From assembly GCA_024102915.1 (NCBI GenBank), contig JAGFJG010000145.1:1-35330 (forward strand): a DNA stretch of 35,330 bases, in the 5' to 3' direction. Positions 1 to 7,281 of the stretch are shown piece by piece. A model generated the notes under the pieces. It worked only from the letters and a program-made list of their open reading frames with translations. It searched no databases and had not been told where the DNA came from. Each line of letters starts with the position of its first letter. Position 1 is the first letter of the stretch. This DNA comes from Caldilineales bacterium (GTDB lineage Bacteria > Chloroflexota > Anaerolineae > J102). The position numbers and the translations under genes are program-made.

Positions 1-366
1 GGGGAATGAGGCCAACGCCCGGTCGTAGTGGGGGCGATAGGTGGTCTTGAATCGGAAGAATGGCGAACTGGTGTCGAGCGGTTGCGACAACAGGGCGACG
101 CGTGGGGCGTTGTCGCCGGTTCCGGCAGGGATGGGCGCGGCCTGCCATGCGCTTTCGCCGTCGCGGCTGACCAGCAGGCGGACCTTGTGCGGCTGGCCGG
201 TCAGATGCCAGGCATAGTCCGACGCCTCCTGCACGACCATTGCCAGATCGAGGGCGAAGCCGAAATAATCGGCTGCCGCCTGCAGCCTGGACATGTGGCG
301 CTCGAACAGAAAGAAGCCGGACTCCGGCGTCCACAACATGGATTCCAGCAGTTGGAAGTCACCCAT
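1..366 (-). CDS. pabC: Class IV aminotransferase, probable 4-amino-4-deoxychorismate lyase (PabC-like), C-terminus cut off by window edge
   Basis: This is the first 122 codons of a fold-type IV PLP enzyme; the rest lies beyond position 1. Visible features are an N-terminal FQLLESMLW strand, the H-x-x-R-L helix motif (His24 to Leu28) followed by A-A-x-Y-F-G, and FRFKTTYRPHYD, whose Lys107 should be the PLP Schiff-base lysine. In folate synthesis such an enzyme turns aminodeoxychorismate into p-aminobenzoate and pyruvate. The assignment over a D-amino-acid or branched-chain aminotransferase rests on similarity to the PabC half of fused PabB-PabC proteins and on pabB lying upstream in the same gene train. 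The chosen start is 11 bases after the preceding stop. An in-frame ATG at 387 would add seven residues and overlap that gene. No Shine-Dalgarno sequence decides between them. Confidence 0.72.
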   Translation of the reverse strand, partial: MGDFQLLESMLWTPESGFFLFERHMSRLQAAADYFGFALDLAMVVQEASDYAWHLTGQPHKVRLLVSRDGESAWQAAPIPAGTGDNAPRVALLSQPLDTSSPFFRFKTTYRPHYDRALASFP

Positions 367-377
367 AGTTTCGTCTG

Positions 378-1298
378 TCAGTCCCATGGCTCGAAACCCG
401 TGGGCGGCTGGGGATGACTTTGCAGAGTGGCCCGAATCCATTCCGCCAGATCATAGCGGGCCTGCCAGCCCAGGTTCTGGCGCGTGCGGCTGAGGTCCGC
501 CCACTGGCCGGGCGAGGCTGGTGAGCCGGGCTGAAGCTCAGGCCGCAGGGAAAGATTAGCGGCTGCGATGCACCAATCGGCCAGTTGCGCCAGCGTGGTC
601 GCCTTGCCGCTGCCGATATTCAGCACGAGTCCGGGCGGCAAATCTGTTTCCAGGGCCAGGCGGATGGCCGATACCACATCGGCGATGTGCACGAAATCAT
701 AGCTGCGATCGGGATCGCCCTGAATGACCGGCGACTGTCCTTGCAACACCGCCCGCAGAAAGTGCCCATCTACCGTGATGCGCAGATCACCGGTGCGGCT
801 GTGTCCGAAAACCTGAAAGACTCGGAGCACGACCGTCTGCAAATCATGCGTTCGGGCGAACAATCCGCAATAAGCTTCCGCCGCCGCCTTGCTGACGCCG
901 TAAGGGGATAATGGACGTAGAGGTGCGTCTTCACTCAGGCAGCCGCTGCTGGCGCCATAGACGGCGCTGGTCGAGGTCAACAGAAATCGGCGCACGCCTG
1001 CGGCCTGGGCCGCGCGCAAAACCTGCAATGTGCCCAGGGCGTTGACGGTCAGGTCGGAGACAGGATCGTCGCTGCTGCGAAAGAGAGGGAGGACAGCCAG
1101 ATGGGCTATCGCGTCACATCCCGCGGCGGCGGTTATGAGGCTGGCCAGATCGGTGACATCGCCCGAATGCCATTCGCTCACCCCGGCTGTTTCGCCAGCC
1201 CGCACGTCGAAGCCGACAACCTGATGCCCATGCGCAGCCAGCGCGTCGCACAGCCATGATCCGACAAACCCACCGGCTCCGGTGACGAGGATTTTCAT
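378..1298 (-). CDS. NAD-dependent epimerase/dehydratase (extended SDR), sugar-nucleotide modifying
   Basis: A 306-residue extended short-chain dehydrogenase, the usual length for the UDP-glucose 4-epimerase/dehydratase family. The Rossmann fingerprint TGAGGFVG is at residues 6-13. The catalytic Ser/Thr lies in LTSTSAVYG (about 109-111) and the Y-x-x-x-K pair is Tyr133/Lys137. The family acts in the cytosol on NDP-sugars (epimerisation, dehydration or decarboxylation) using tightly bound NAD(P). The exact substrate cannot be read from the sequence. It lies 39 bases after another SDR gene on the same strand and just before the pabC-like gene, so it is probably co-transcribed with them. Together with the Gfo/Idh gene and the GT4 glycosyltransferase it suggests synthesis of a modified surface sugar. 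Confidence 0.88.
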   Translation of the reverse strand: MKILVTGAGGFVGSWLCDALAAHGHQVVGFDVRAGETAGVSEWHSGDVTDLASLITAAAGCDAIAHLAVLPLFRSSDDPVSDLTVNALGTLQVLRAAQAAGVRRFLLTSTSAVYGASSGCLSEDAPLRPLSPYGVSKAAAEAYCGLFARTHDLQTVVLRVFQVFGHSRTGDLRITVDGHFLRAVLQGQSPVIQGDPDRSYDFVHIADVVSAIRLALETDLPPGLVLNIGSGKATTLAQLADWCIAAANLSLRPELQPGSPASPGQWADLSRTRQNLGWQARYDLAEWIRATLQSHPQPPTGFEPWD

Positions 1299-1337
1299 CG
1301 CTTCAATCGATCCGCTGGACGCGCTATCGGCCCCGGC

Positions 1338-2297
1338 TCAGGCCGTATTCAGATACCAATCGACGGTCTGTTGCAAGCCCGAACGGAGTTCCGTCCTGGG
1401 CTGGTACCCAATCAACGCCCGCGCCCGCGTGACATCCGCCAGATGCCTGCGCACATCGCCCGGTCGTTCCGGCGCGTATTCGATGGGGCCATCGTAATTC
1501 ATGGCGGCGGCGATGCCGTGGACGAGATCATTGACCGTGATCTCCTGGCCGGATGCCAGATTCAGGGTTTGCCCGGCGGTCGCTTCGCTGCGGGCAAGCT
1601 GGACGATCCCATCCGCCACATCGGTGACGAAGCTGTAATCTCGGGTCTGTTCTCCATTGCCGAAAATAACCGGCGGCTTTCCGGCCAGGACGCGGCGCAC
1701 CACGATGGGGATGATGCCGGCGTAATTCTGATCATTCTGCCGCGGGCCATAGTTGTTGAAGGGCCGCACGATCGTCGCCTCCAGGTCGAAAGTGTGCTGG
1801 TAGCTCTGCACCAGCAGGTCGGCGGCGGCTTTGGCCGCGGCATAGGGCGTGCGCGCCAGCAAAGGATGCATCTCATCCATCGGCGCGTAGGCGGCGGTGC
1901 CGTAGACTTCCGAGCTTGAGCAATGGATCAAGCGCCCGAAATACCCGCGCCTGCCCAGTTCGCACATATTCAGCGCCATATCGTAGATCTGGCGGGCGCT
2001 CCACTTGGGCCGTTTTAGCGATGCCGGTAGGGGGATGGTCGCCAGATCGAAAACGATCTCCGTTTCTTCACGCCGGAAGATGGCGGCCATGGCGCGCTCA
2101 CGTGCCACATCTTCCTGATAAAATCGCAAACCCGGATAGCGTTCCCGCGCCTGCGCCAGGTTCGCCAACCGGCCCAGCCAGAGATTGTCGACGACAGCCA
2201 GATTCCCCGGATTTTCGTCGATCAGTCTATCGACCAGGTGGCTGCCGATAAATCCGGCGCCGCCAGTGACCAGTATGCTTTTACCGCTTAGATCCAT
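1338..2297 (-). CDS. NAD-dependent epimerase/dehydratase (extended SDR), second copy
   Basis: A 319-residue extended SDR. The NAD-binding motif TGGAGFIG is at residues 11-18, the catalytic serine region HCSSSEVYG at 125-133 and the Tyr152/Lys156 pair in PYAAAK. Later motifs RPFNNYGPRQ and GNGEQTRDYSFV are typical of UDP-sugar and dTDP-sugar epimerases, dehydratases and decarboxylases. It resembles the UDP-glucose 4-epimerase/UDP-glucuronate decarboxylase/GDP-mannose dehydratase group; I cannot choose between these. Its start overlaps the end of the upstream Gfo/Idh gene by 17 bases, which supports translational coupling. It is not a recent duplicate of the next SDR, since the two differ throughout outside the family motifs. 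Confidence 0.9.
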   Translation of the reverse strand: MDLSGKSILVTGGAGFIGSHLVDRLIDENPGNLAVVDNLWLGRLANLAQARERYPGLRFYQEDVARERAMAAIFRREETEIVFDLATIPLPASLKRPKWSARQIYDMALNMCELGRRGYFGRLIHCSSSEVYGTAAYAPMDEMHPLLARTPYAAAKAAADLLVQSYQHTFDLEATIVRPFNNYGPRQNDQNYAGIIPIVVRRVLAGKPPVIFGNGEQTRDYSFVTDVADGIVQLARSEATAGQTLNLASGQEITVNDLVHGIAAAMNYDGPIEYAPERPGDVRRHLADVTRARALIGYQPRTELRSGLQQTVDWYLNTA

Positions 2298-3375
2298 TCG
2301 AGCTTGCGGCTCTGGTCAGAGCGGGGATCGGTTTGTAGGGCGGCAATGTCACCACCTTACGCTCGCGGCTGGCTCGCAGCATTTGCTCGGCCAGATATAC
2401 GGCTCTCAAACCCTCTTCGCCATTGACCAGCCCGTTGTACCCATTGATGGCTGCGTCCACGAAGGCTTCCAGCTCTGCCCGCAACGGCTCCACCCGCTCC
2501 AACTCATATTTGATCACGCTGCCCTCGCTGACGCCGACCGTGGCCAGCCCATCCCAACGATCCTGAGCCGAACGATTTTCGTAGAACCACAGTTCCTGGG
2601 TCAGGTAATTGACGAGGAACATGCCCTGTTCGCCCAAAATGGAAAGCTGGCGAATCTTGGTTGGGGTCAGCCAATTGATGTCGAGCACGCCCACAATGTC
2701 ATCTTCGAGGCGCACAATGCCGGATACGAGGTCTTCGTGATCATTGTGCAGAGTGCGTTTCACTTCCGCCGAAATGCTCTGGATGCCCGTCCCGGCCAGG
2801 TATTCCATGACGTTGAGTTCATGCGTGGCCAGATCGAAGACGACGCCCACGTCCTGGATTCGGGGCGGGAAGGGGCCGACGCGGCGGGCATGGATCTGGT
2901 AGATTTTCCCCAACTGCCCGGTTTCCAGACGTTGTTTCAGGGCGATGACCGCGGGGTTATAGCGCTCGATATGCCCGACCCCCAACAGAATCTCGTGCTC
3001 GTGGCTGGCATCGATCATGGTGCGAGCATGGGCGACGGAATCGGCCAGAGGCTTTTCCACGAACGTGTGAATGCCGGCAGCCATTGTTTCTAATGCCGCC
3101 TGACAATGCAGATGAGTCGGCAGGGCGATCGTCACCAGGTCGAGCTTTTCGGATTCCAACATGTGGCGATAGTCGCTGTAAGCGGTCGCTTTATAGGTGC
3201 GGGCCACCCGGTCGCAGATGTCGGGATCGAGATCGGCGACGGCGACCAGGTTCGTCGTGGGCATGCGCGCATAGACCCTGGCATGATTGGCCCCCATCGC
3301 ACCCACACCAATGACGGCAGCGTTTAATTGTTGTGTCACAGGCTGCCTCGACAAATCGCTAACATGATCATCCAA
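2281..3375 (-). CDS. Gfo/Idh/MocA-family oxidoreductase, possible UDP-N-acetylglucosamine 3-dehydrogenase type
   Basis: A 364-residue two-domain NAD(P)-dependent sugar oxidoreductase. The Rossmann motif VIGVGAMG is at 21-28, the family hallmark EKP at 107-109 (VEKPLADS), and an acidic/His pair lies in DLATHELNVM (Asp181, His185). The stretch GVGHIERYNPAV followed by ARRVGPFPPRI is, from memory, characteristic of the subfamily that oxidises the 3-hydroxyl of UDP-GlcNAc, the first step to 3-amino sugars. That sub-assignment is inference. About 16 residues precede the Rossmann fold and no better internal start is available. It is the first gene after a recognisable promoter (3430-3458) and overlaps the next gene, so it probably heads a sugar-nucleotide sub-operon. 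Confidence 0.85.
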   Translation of the reverse strand: MDDHVSDLSRQPVTQQLNAAVIGVGAMGANHARVYARMPTTNLVAVADLDPDICDRVARTYKATAYSDYRHMLESEKLDLVTIALPTHLHCQAALETMAAGIHTFVEKPLADSVAHARTMIDASHEHEILLGVGHIERYNPAVIALKQRLETGQLGKIYQIHARRVGPFPPRIQDVGVVFDLATHELNVMEYLAGTGIQSISAEVKRTLHNDHEDLVSGIVRLEDDIVGVLDINWLTPTKIRQLSILGEQGMFLVNYLTQELWFYENRSAQDRWDGLATVGVSEGSVIKYELERVEPLRAELEAFVDAAINGYNGLVNGEEGLRAVYLAEQMLRASRERKVVTLPPYKPIPALTRAASSNGSKR

Positions 3376-3429
3376 TAGTTCCGAAAAGATTAGGGCGGCA
3401 AACTAAGTTTTGTCGCCGCGGTATCGGGT

Positions 3430-3458
3430 ATTCTGCCCGTTTTCGTCCGTGGGGTCAA
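3430..3458 (-). promoter_or_regulatory. Candidate sigma70-type promoter of the Gfo/Idh-SDR-SDR-pabC genes
   Basis: On the minus strand TTGACC (3458-3453) and CAGAAT (3435-3430) are separated by 17 bases. Transcription would begin near 3423, about 48 bases before the Gfo/Idh start. The -35 matches consensus at five of six positions, the -10 at four. It lies in the only sizeable gap (240 bases) of the 7-kb gene train. Confidence 0.45.
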
Positions 3459-3484
3459 CTGCGCTGACCCTCTATTGCGCAGAT

Positions 3485-3499
3485 GGCAGTGAAACTGCC
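3485..3499. repeat. Short perfect inverted repeat upstream of the Gfo/Idh promoter
   Basis: GGCAGT and ACTGCC flank a GAA centre. It lies 27 bases upstream of the candidate -35 box and 117 bases after the pabB stop. It could be an operator half-site pair or a small RNA hairpin; no T-tract follows on the minus strand, so it is not a canonical terminator. Confidence 0.35.
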
Positions 3500-3615
3500 G
3501 ACGGGAAGTACATCTGAAGCATAGCACACGCACATGAAAACGACTTGAATTCCCGCCCGGCCCCACATGAAATTTTCGCAATCGTAATCGATGTGAGACA
3601 AGCCAGCCGCGCGTC

Positions 3616-4803
3616 TCAGGCTGGCGCTGTGACCTGCATCAACTCTGGCGACGTGATCGTCGCCCTCGTCAACCCCTGCAATATCCGCGCCTTGGTCTCA
3701 CATTCCGCATATTCCGATACGGCATCCGAATCCCAGACGATGCCGCTGCCCACCCCGTACTCAGCCCGACCGGAACGCCGATCGATCGCGACCGTGCGAA
3801 TGGCGACGTTGAATTGCACCTGGCGCTCCGGCGCAATGTAGCCAATGCAGCCGGTGTACGCGCCGCGTGGCGAGTCTTCCAGATCAGCGATGATGGACAT
3901 CGTGCGCACTTTGGGCGCGCCGGTGATGGAAGCGCAGGGGAACAGCGCCCGCAAAATCTCAGGGAGCGATGCCGTCGTGCGGGCGGCCACGGAGGAGGTC
4001 ATCTGCCACACGGTGGGGTAGTGCTCGACCTCGAACAGCCGCGGGACATGAACGCTTCCGGTTCGGGCGATTCGTCCCAGGTCATTGCGGATCATGTCCA
4101 CGATCATCACATTCTCCGCTCGATCCTTGCGCGAGGCCCACAGCCCGCGCCGCAAATTCTCATCTTCGGTGGCGTCGGCGCTACGGGGGGCGGTTCCCTT
4201 CATCGGTCTCGAAAGGATGTTTTCGTCATCGAGCCGGAAGAAAAGTTCGGGGGAGGCCGAACAAAGCGCAAAGTCAGGGGTTTCGATGAATGCCGCCAAC
4301 GGCGCGACCTGCGCCTGCTGGAGCTTGGTGAAGAGCGTAAAAGCATCTCCGCCAAACTCCGAGCGCAAACGAAAGGTATAATTCACCTGATAGGTGTCGC
4401 CCCTGGCGATGTGCTGTTTGATCCGCTCGATTTTTTGCTCGTAGTCGGACGCTGAAAGTGTGGACTGCCAGGCTGTCAGGCGGTAATCGGTCGTTACCGG
4501 CAGCGGCGGGATGGATAGTACCTGGGGCGGGGGGAAGAGCGCGAACCAGAGAAGAGGCCAGATTGTCTGGGCTTTGTGGGCAACCAGGGCAGAGTCAAAG
4601 GCCGGGGCCGACTCATAACTGATGAAGCCGGTGGCGAAAAGACCCCTCCTGTCCACGACATCGACGACTTCCTGCAAAACGGGAAGTACATCGTCCAGGT
4701 TGGCGGCAACCAGAACAACAACCGGATTTTCGAACTGCCACCAGCACCCGCTCAGTTCATCGCGGATCAGCGCTCGAATCTGCGTATGGTTTTTGGACAT
4801 CAT
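3616..4803 (-). CDS. pabB: Aminodeoxychorismate synthase component I (chorismate-binding enzyme)
   Basis: A 395-residue chorismate-binding enzyme that adds ammonia to chorismate to give 4-amino-4-deoxychorismate for p-aminobenzoate and folate. The conserved block runs IKQHIARGDTYQVNY, CSASPELFF, SRPMKGTAPR, DRAENVMIVDMIRNDLG, YPTVWQMTS, FPCASITGAPK and QFNVAIRT. The lysine in PMKGT is the active-site residue that separates PabB from anthranilate synthase, which has alanine there. No glutamine-amidotransferase or lyase domain is fused, so PabA must be elsewhere; a PabC-like gene lies at 1-366. The start at 4803 is two bases after the upstream glycosyltransferase stop. A longer reading frame begins at 4839 but would overlap that gene and lacks family similarity in the extra part. 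A second ATG at 4800 is equally possible. Confidence 0.93.
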   Translation of the reverse strand: MMSKNHTQIRALIRDELSGCWWQFENPVVVLVAANLDDVLPVLQEVVDVVDRRGLFATGFISYESAPAFDSALVAHKAQTIWPLLWFALFPPPQVLSIPPLPVTTDYRLTAWQSTLSASDYEQKIERIKQHIARGDTYQVNYTFRLRSEFGGDAFTLFTKLQQAQVAPLAAFIETPDFALCSASPELFFRLDDENILSRPMKGTAPRSADATEDENLRRGLWASRKDRAENVMIVDMIRNDLGRIARTGSVHVPRLFEVEHYPTVWQMTSSVAARTTASLPEILRALFPCASITGAPKVRTMSIIADLEDSPRGAYTGCIGYIAPERQVQFNVAIRTVAIDRRSGRAEYGVGSGIVWDSDAVSEYAECETKARILQGLTRATITSPELMQVTAPA

Positions 4804-4805
4804 GT

Positions 4806-6095
4806 TCAGTAAGCGAGGATACTGGGGCGTCCTTCCCACACGGATTCCTCGACCACGCCCGGCGTCAGGCTTTTGAAGATGCGCTCCAACTGCTCGGCGA
4901 CATCAGGCCAACTGTAGCAGGAAGCGAGTTGATGCGCTTGCTCGCCCATCTGCCGCCGCAACTCGTCATCTCGCAAGACGCGCAGGATGCGGTCGGCCAT
5001 CACTTCGTGATCCCCATCCGGCACCTGATAACCCGTTACGCCCTCGACGACGGTGAAACTGAGGCCGCCCACACGGGAGGCGATGACGGGCGTGCCGCAC
5101 GACATCGCTTCCAATGCCACCAGTCCGAAGGATTCATAGTGGCTGGGGATGACGACGACATCGGCAGCCGAATAATAATAGGGGAGAATCTCCTGATTCC
5201 GTTTCCCCAAAAATGCCGTAAGATGTTCCATCTGCAAAGCCTTGCTCAAATCCTGCAAACGCACCATCTCCTCGGACATCTGCGAGCGGGGGACGTTGGC
5301 ATCGCCGCCGATGATGGCAAGGCACAATTGGCCGCGACAACTGGGCCAGACCGTAAACACATCACGCATGGCCTGCAAAAGCGTGTCCACGCCCTTGAGC
5401 GGTTCGATGCGGCCGACATAAAGCACGACGCGTTTCTCAGGAGGGATGTCGAGATAGGCTTTCGCTTCTGCCTGGGGAATGGGATGGAATCGCTGATGAT
5501 TGACCGCCAACGGCACCACCGAAATCTGATCGGGTCTGGCGCCATAGCGCAACACCATCTGCGATTTCTCCAGCGGGCTGGCGGCGGTGATGCGGTCCGC
5601 TGAATGGATGATAGCGGTTTCGGCATCGATGCGAATGTCGCTTGCCAGTTCACCGGTGAACTCGAACACGTCGTTTTTCATGTGGCCCAACGTGTGGAAC
5701 ATCTGCACGATCGGCACGCCCCACGCCTCGCGCAGTCGTTCCGCCACCAGTCCCGACAACCAATAGTGGCTGTGAATCAGATCGTAATGCCGGTCGTTGT
5801 CTCTGGCGTATTGCAGAACGCCCTCCACGAATTCGTCCAGGTAGTCGTACACGGCGTCGGTGCTGGTCGGGGTTTCAGGGCCGGCGGGGATATGAATGAC
5901 ACGGCAGGTCGGGCCAAGCTCGTGGCTGATACGAGGAGCGCAGGCGTCCTGCGAGCGCGTGAAAACCTCGACGTGGTGTCCCCGTCTGGCGAATTCTTTG
6001 GCCAAATCCCGCACATAGACATTCATCCCGCCGGTTTTTTTGCCGCCGAGCGCTGCCAGAGGGCAGGTATGGACGCTGAGCATACAGATGCGCAT
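4806..6095 (-). CDS. GT4-family glycosyltransferase, MshA/sucrose-phosphate-synthase-like
   Basis: A 429-residue retaining GT-B glycosyltransferase. The N-terminal domain carries GGMNVYVRDLAKEFARRGHHVEVFTR, the donor/acceptor loop typical of D-inositol-3-phosphate glycosyltransferases (MshA) and sucrose synthases. The C-terminal nucleotide-sugar domain begins near YVGRIEPLKGVDTLL and holds the E-x7-E motif in YESFGLVALEAMSCGTPVI. It transfers a sugar from an NDP-sugar in the cytosol; the acceptor is unknown. MshA itself belongs to mycothiol synthesis in actinobacteria, and no other mycothiol gene is visible, so this resemblance should not be taken as function. It follows the acyltransferase gene by 13 bases and precedes pabB by two, so the three are almost certainly co-transcribed. 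Confidence 0.9.
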   Translation of the reverse strand: MRICMLSVHTCPLAALGGKKTGGMNVYVRDLAKEFARRGHHVEVFTRSQDACAPRISHELGPTCRVIHIPAGPETPTSTDAVYDYLDEFVEGVLQYARDNDRHYDLIHSHYWLSGLVAERLREAWGVPIVQMFHTLGHMKNDVFEFTGELASDIRIDAETAIIHSADRITAASPLEKSQMVLRYGARPDQISVVPLAVNHQRFHPIPQAEAKAYLDIPPEKRVVLYVGRIEPLKGVDTLLQAMRDVFTVWPSCRGQLCLAIIGGDANVPRSQMSEEMVRLQDLSKALQMEHLTAFLGKRNQEILPYYYSAADVVVIPSHYESFGLVALEAMSCGTPVIASRVGGLSFTVVEGVTGYQVPDGDHEVMADRILRVLRDDELRRQMGEQAHQLASCYSWPDVAEQLERIFKSLTPGVVEESVWEGRPSILAY

Positions 6096-6108
6096 GGCTA
6101 CTCCGGGT

Positions 6109-7143
6109 TCAGGGGCTGAGGCTGACGCGCATCACTTTGGCATCAACAGCGCCAAAACGGTACTTGTAGACCTCATTGCCTTGCAGGAAATCGAATTCAC
6201 GCCTGCCGCGAACGATGGCATCTTCGATCAAATACGAGTTTAGCACAATGCCGGGGCTTAGGGCGCCATACGCTGAGGGATTGTAACCGGAATTATACAC
6301 CCAGATGCGATTGTCGTAATCGAAATTGAGCATCGTCGCCGCCAGCTCGCCTTCGATCTCGATAAATGAAAGGGACAGCCAACCCTGCGCTGCCGCCATG
6401 CGGGCGATGCGATGGAAGAACGAAGCCATCTCGGAGGTCATGAAGTCCTCTTTGGCTGTGGACGCCATCTGGTGCAATTCAAGGAATCTCTCAACCCAAA
6501 CGTCGAGGTCAGCCCCGCCTTCCACGGTAAACCAGCGCCAATCCTTCGCCTCGCGCTCCAGCTTATTGCGCTTTCGCCTGATCTCATGCCGTTGTTTTTT
6601 GTCCAGGCTATCCAGATAATCATCGAAAGAAGCGGGCAAAGTCAGGACTGGTGCAACATCTTCTTGCACAATATCGACCTTCAATCCCATTGCCAAAGCC
6701 AGATCGGGCAATAACTGATGTGCGAGAGAGGATTCGTGCAGATTGCAGAGATCGACGTCATCCCATGCCGGCGCATCGGACGAGGCGAGGAAATCCAACA
6801 TGCCCGCATAGACTTCGGCTTCGCGGCCTCTGGCGATGATCACATCCAGATAATCGGCGATCTCGACGCTGCCGGTCAGCCGGATAATTCGTCTGCCATT
6901 TTCATACGTGCAGTGAAACGGGGCGACGCCGATGAGTTTGCCCGAAGCGTCGCGGAAAGCCAGTGTGAGTAATTCGCCCTCACCCAGGCTTTGCCACCAG
7001 GTCGTCTGCCATTCCCATGTCAGGAACAACGAATTGAAACGGCTGGCGGCAAGCAGCTCGTTCCACTCCGAATGCAGGACGTCGAATCCTGATTCGTTGC
7101 GGTGGACCGAGGCGGGCGATGTGATAACGGTGGCGGAGGTCAT
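6109..7143 (-). CDS. GNAT-fold acyltransferase of the CelD/BcsL-FemAB-like type
   Basis: A 344-residue protein with the layout of the Acetyltransf_6 (CelD/BcsL) family. An N-terminal half includes FNSLFLTWEWQTTWW. A basic connector follows (KKQRHEIRRKRNKLER), then a second GNAT-like half with ELAATMLNFDYDNRIWVYNSGYNP, and a C-terminal FDFLQGNEVYKYRFGA signature. Members transfer acyl or aminoacyl groups to polysaccharide or peptidoglycan precursors; the donor and acceptor here are unknown. It is cytosolic, with no signal peptide or membrane segment. It is the first gene of the minus-strand train. Its start is preceded by ACGTCGCTTC with no clear Shine-Dalgarno sequence. Confidence 0.85.
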   Translation of the reverse strand: MTSATVITSPASVHRNESGFDVLHSEWNELLAASRFNSLFLTWEWQTTWWQSLGEGELLTLAFRDASGKLIGVAPFHCTYENGRRIIRLTGSVEIADYLDVIIARGREAEVYAGMLDFLASSDAPAWDDVDLCNLHESSLAHQLLPDLALAMGLKVDIVQEDVAPVLTLPASFDDYLDSLDKKQRHEIRRKRNKLEREAKDWRWFTVEGGADLDVWVERFLELHQMASTAKEDFMTSEMASFFHRIARMAAAQGWLSLSFIEIEGELAATMLNFDYDNRIWVYNSGYNPSAYGALSPGIVLNSYLIEDAIVRGRREFDFLQGNEVYKYRFGAVDAKVMRVSLSP

Positions 7144-7186
7144 GAAGCGACGTAACGGGAAGTGTATTGGCTCGAAGGCACAGGAA

Positions 7187-7209
7187 GCCCGCCGTTCAAC
7201 GCGGCGGGC
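7187..7209 (-). terminator. GC-rich hairpin after the two-domain surface protein gene, possible terminator
   Basis: GCCCGCCG pairs perfectly with CGGCGGGC around a 7-base loop, about 75 bases past the stop at 7282. On the minus strand it is followed by TTCCTGTGCCTT, a pyrimidine-rich but not uniform tail, so the terminator call is tentative. It lies between that gene and the acyltransferase operon. Confidence 0.45.
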
Positions 7210-7281
7210 ATTATGACAAACCTATTATGATCGATCTGGTAATGGGTGCAGTAATAGGCGTTACGGCTACTGCATCTGAGG

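Noticed and set aside
3390..3581. A 63-codon minus-strand frame between the Gfo/Idh gene and pabB
   Set aside because: It covers the candidate promoter, has no Shine-Dalgarno sequence or family motif, and has an unusual Arg/Cys-rich composition.
4806..6095. Calling the GT4 gene mshA (mycothiol synthesis)
   Set aside because: The GGMNVYVRDLA motif is shared by several GT4 groups, and no mshB, mshC or mshD is visible.
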